Origin: Bacillota bacterium
GTDB lineage: Bacteria > Bacillota > Clostridia > Lachnospirales > Lachnospiraceae
DNA: 5,362 bases
NCBI GenBank assembly: GCA_023418475.1
Contig: JAEZZO010000037.1
Span: 1 to 5,362 of the forward strand
Direction of reading: 5' to 3'
The first letter of the stretch is position 1. Each line of letters opens with the position of its first letter. Shown one piece after another: positions 4,870 to 5,362 of this stretch. The position numbers and the translations under genes are program-made. The notes beneath the pieces were generated by a model. The model saw only the letters and a list, made by a program, of their open reading frames with translations, made no database searches and was not told the origin of the DNA.

Positions 4870-5362
4870 TCCGGTTATAAGCGCAGACAATGCCAGGTGG
4901 ACACAGCTTATAAAGCCGGTAGAAGATGCGATACAAATCGTACTGGACCCGGACACCTCCTTAAATGACTTTACCGTAAGAATTTCAAACACTCTCCAGC
5001 ACAGCCCGCGTCTTGGCTATTATACCAGGGACTTCTCCCGCTCCTTTATTGATCCCGACAAGGTATCCTATATCGCAAAAAGTAATGGCATCGTCCGGAA
5101 TGAAATGAAGCTGCCATTTGATATTTATATCGATACCCTGAATGATAAAAACAAAGCAAATGATCAATATATAAAAGCGGGAACCTGGATTATTCTCGGA
5201 CGATCCACAGAACGATTTTGTATTCCGATGTGGATACAGGAGGGTACCTATACCGTACAGTTTCGAACCATTGCGGTAAACGGCACCGATCAGCTAAATA
5301 ATACCGAGACAACCAGAAACAGCTCCCGCAGTAATTATGTTGCAACCGCAACAAAGACCTTT
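4841..5362 (+). CDS. surface protein fragment 3 (shifted frame, runs off the window)
   Basis: Open from 4841 to the last base, this frame carries HTPVICDPVISADNARWTQ, LGYYTRDFSRSFIDPDKV, RNEMKLPFDIYIDTLNDK, FCIPMWIQEGTYTVQFRTIA and ends in SNYVATATKTF without a stop. The order HTPV, LPFDIY, IPMWIQEGTYTV, NYVA is what I associate with the DUF5704-type region of large Firmicutes surface proteins; that is memory, not a search. It is the direct continuation of fragment 2 after a one-base slip and lacks its own convincing start, although a GTG lies at 4859. Confidence 0.5.
   Translation, partial: MILHTPVICDPVISADNARWTQLIKPVEDAIQIVLDPDTSLNDFTVRISNTLQHSPRLGYYTRDFSRSFIDPDKVSYIAKSNGIVRNEMKLPFDIYIDTLNDKNKANDQYIKAGTWIILGRSTERFCIPMWIQEGTYTVQFRTIAVNGTDQLNNTETTRNSSRSNYVATATKTF

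Larger units (their letters stand above)
2950..5362 (+). pseudogene. large secreted/surface repeat protein, frame-broken, 3' end outside the window
   Basis: The pieces read as one large extracellular protein. AGGGG (2937-2941) precedes ATG 2950, which encodes MKKMTVALLV, a signal-peptide beginning, and stops at TAA 2980-2982. The body lies in another frame and begins with an InlB-type repeat ending (TFYAIYEPV), followed by three tandem beta-rich repeats and a long C-terminal region with VHTPV-like and KLPFDIYID motifs. From memory these recall the DUF5704-type region of large clostridial and Paenibacillus surface proteins. The start is therefore probably fused to the body by a deletion that removed most of the N-terminus. 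Two more one-base breaks occur near 4173 and in the T-run 4845-4848. Base composition is more GC-rich than in the left half, and codon use stays coding-like through all pieces, which argues for recent decay or sequence errors. The function is unknown; adhesion or cell-surface structure is plausible. Confidence 0.6.

Noticed and set aside
4735..5167. Minus-strand frames of 85 and 60 codons
   Set aside because: They are antisense to fragments 2 and 3 and have the hydrophobic, low-complexity look of antisense readings.
1..5362. CRISPR arrays, tRNA genes or intact insertion sequences
   Set aside because: No regularly spaced repeats, cloverleaf-like segments or transposase motifs were seen on either strand.

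Overview
The window looks like a piece of a low-GC Gram-positive genome, most likely an anaerobic clostridium of the Lachnospiraceae type. This is inferred from strong AGGAGG-like ribosome binding sites, AT-rich codon use, an N-terminally cysteine-rich FMN-dependent alpha-hydroxy-acid oxidase of the clostridial kind, and a large secreted repeat protein of a kind common in clostridia. No rRNA, tRNA, CRISPR array or intact mobile element was seen.

Layout. (1) Positions 20-1045 (+) hold an intact alpha-hydroxy-acid oxidase-like enzyme. (2) Positions 1046-1243 are a leader region that reads like a translational attenuator: an 18-codon leader peptide (1160-1216) is followed by three mutually exclusive pairing segments, the last of which contains the ribosome binding site of the next gene. 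(3) Positions 1244-1771 (+) hold an intact GNAT acetyltransferase starting at TTG, closed by a strong terminator hairpin at 1826-1867. (4) Positions about 1880-2850 hold no intact gene. They contain minus-strand remnants: a cysteine-containing C-terminal fragment (1903-2115), a short open fragment (2123-2209) and a frameshifted RelE/ParE-family toxin (2274-2533) with no recognisable antitoxin. (5) Positions 2853-2934 carry an unusual nested repeat: 16-bp direct repeats enclosing 16-bp inverted repeats that bracket a TATAAT box. (6) From 2950 to the right edge (+) runs a large secreted or surface protein that looks decayed. Its signal-peptide start is out of frame with the body, the body has three tandem beta-type repeats, and two further frame breaks (about 4173 and 4845-4848) interrupt it. 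It remains open at the window end.

How the parts relate. The clearest functional unit is the leader plus GNAT gene, which suggests an acetyltransferase induced when ribosomes are perturbed, as in erm/cat-type antibiotic resistance control. The oxidase is probably independent. The right half is accessory DNA under decay: a broken toxin gene beside a broken surface-protein gene. GC content rises visibly from the left and middle parts to the surface-protein region. The frame breaks could be real mutations or, especially in the T-run, sequencing errors. All family names here come from motif recognition, not from searches.
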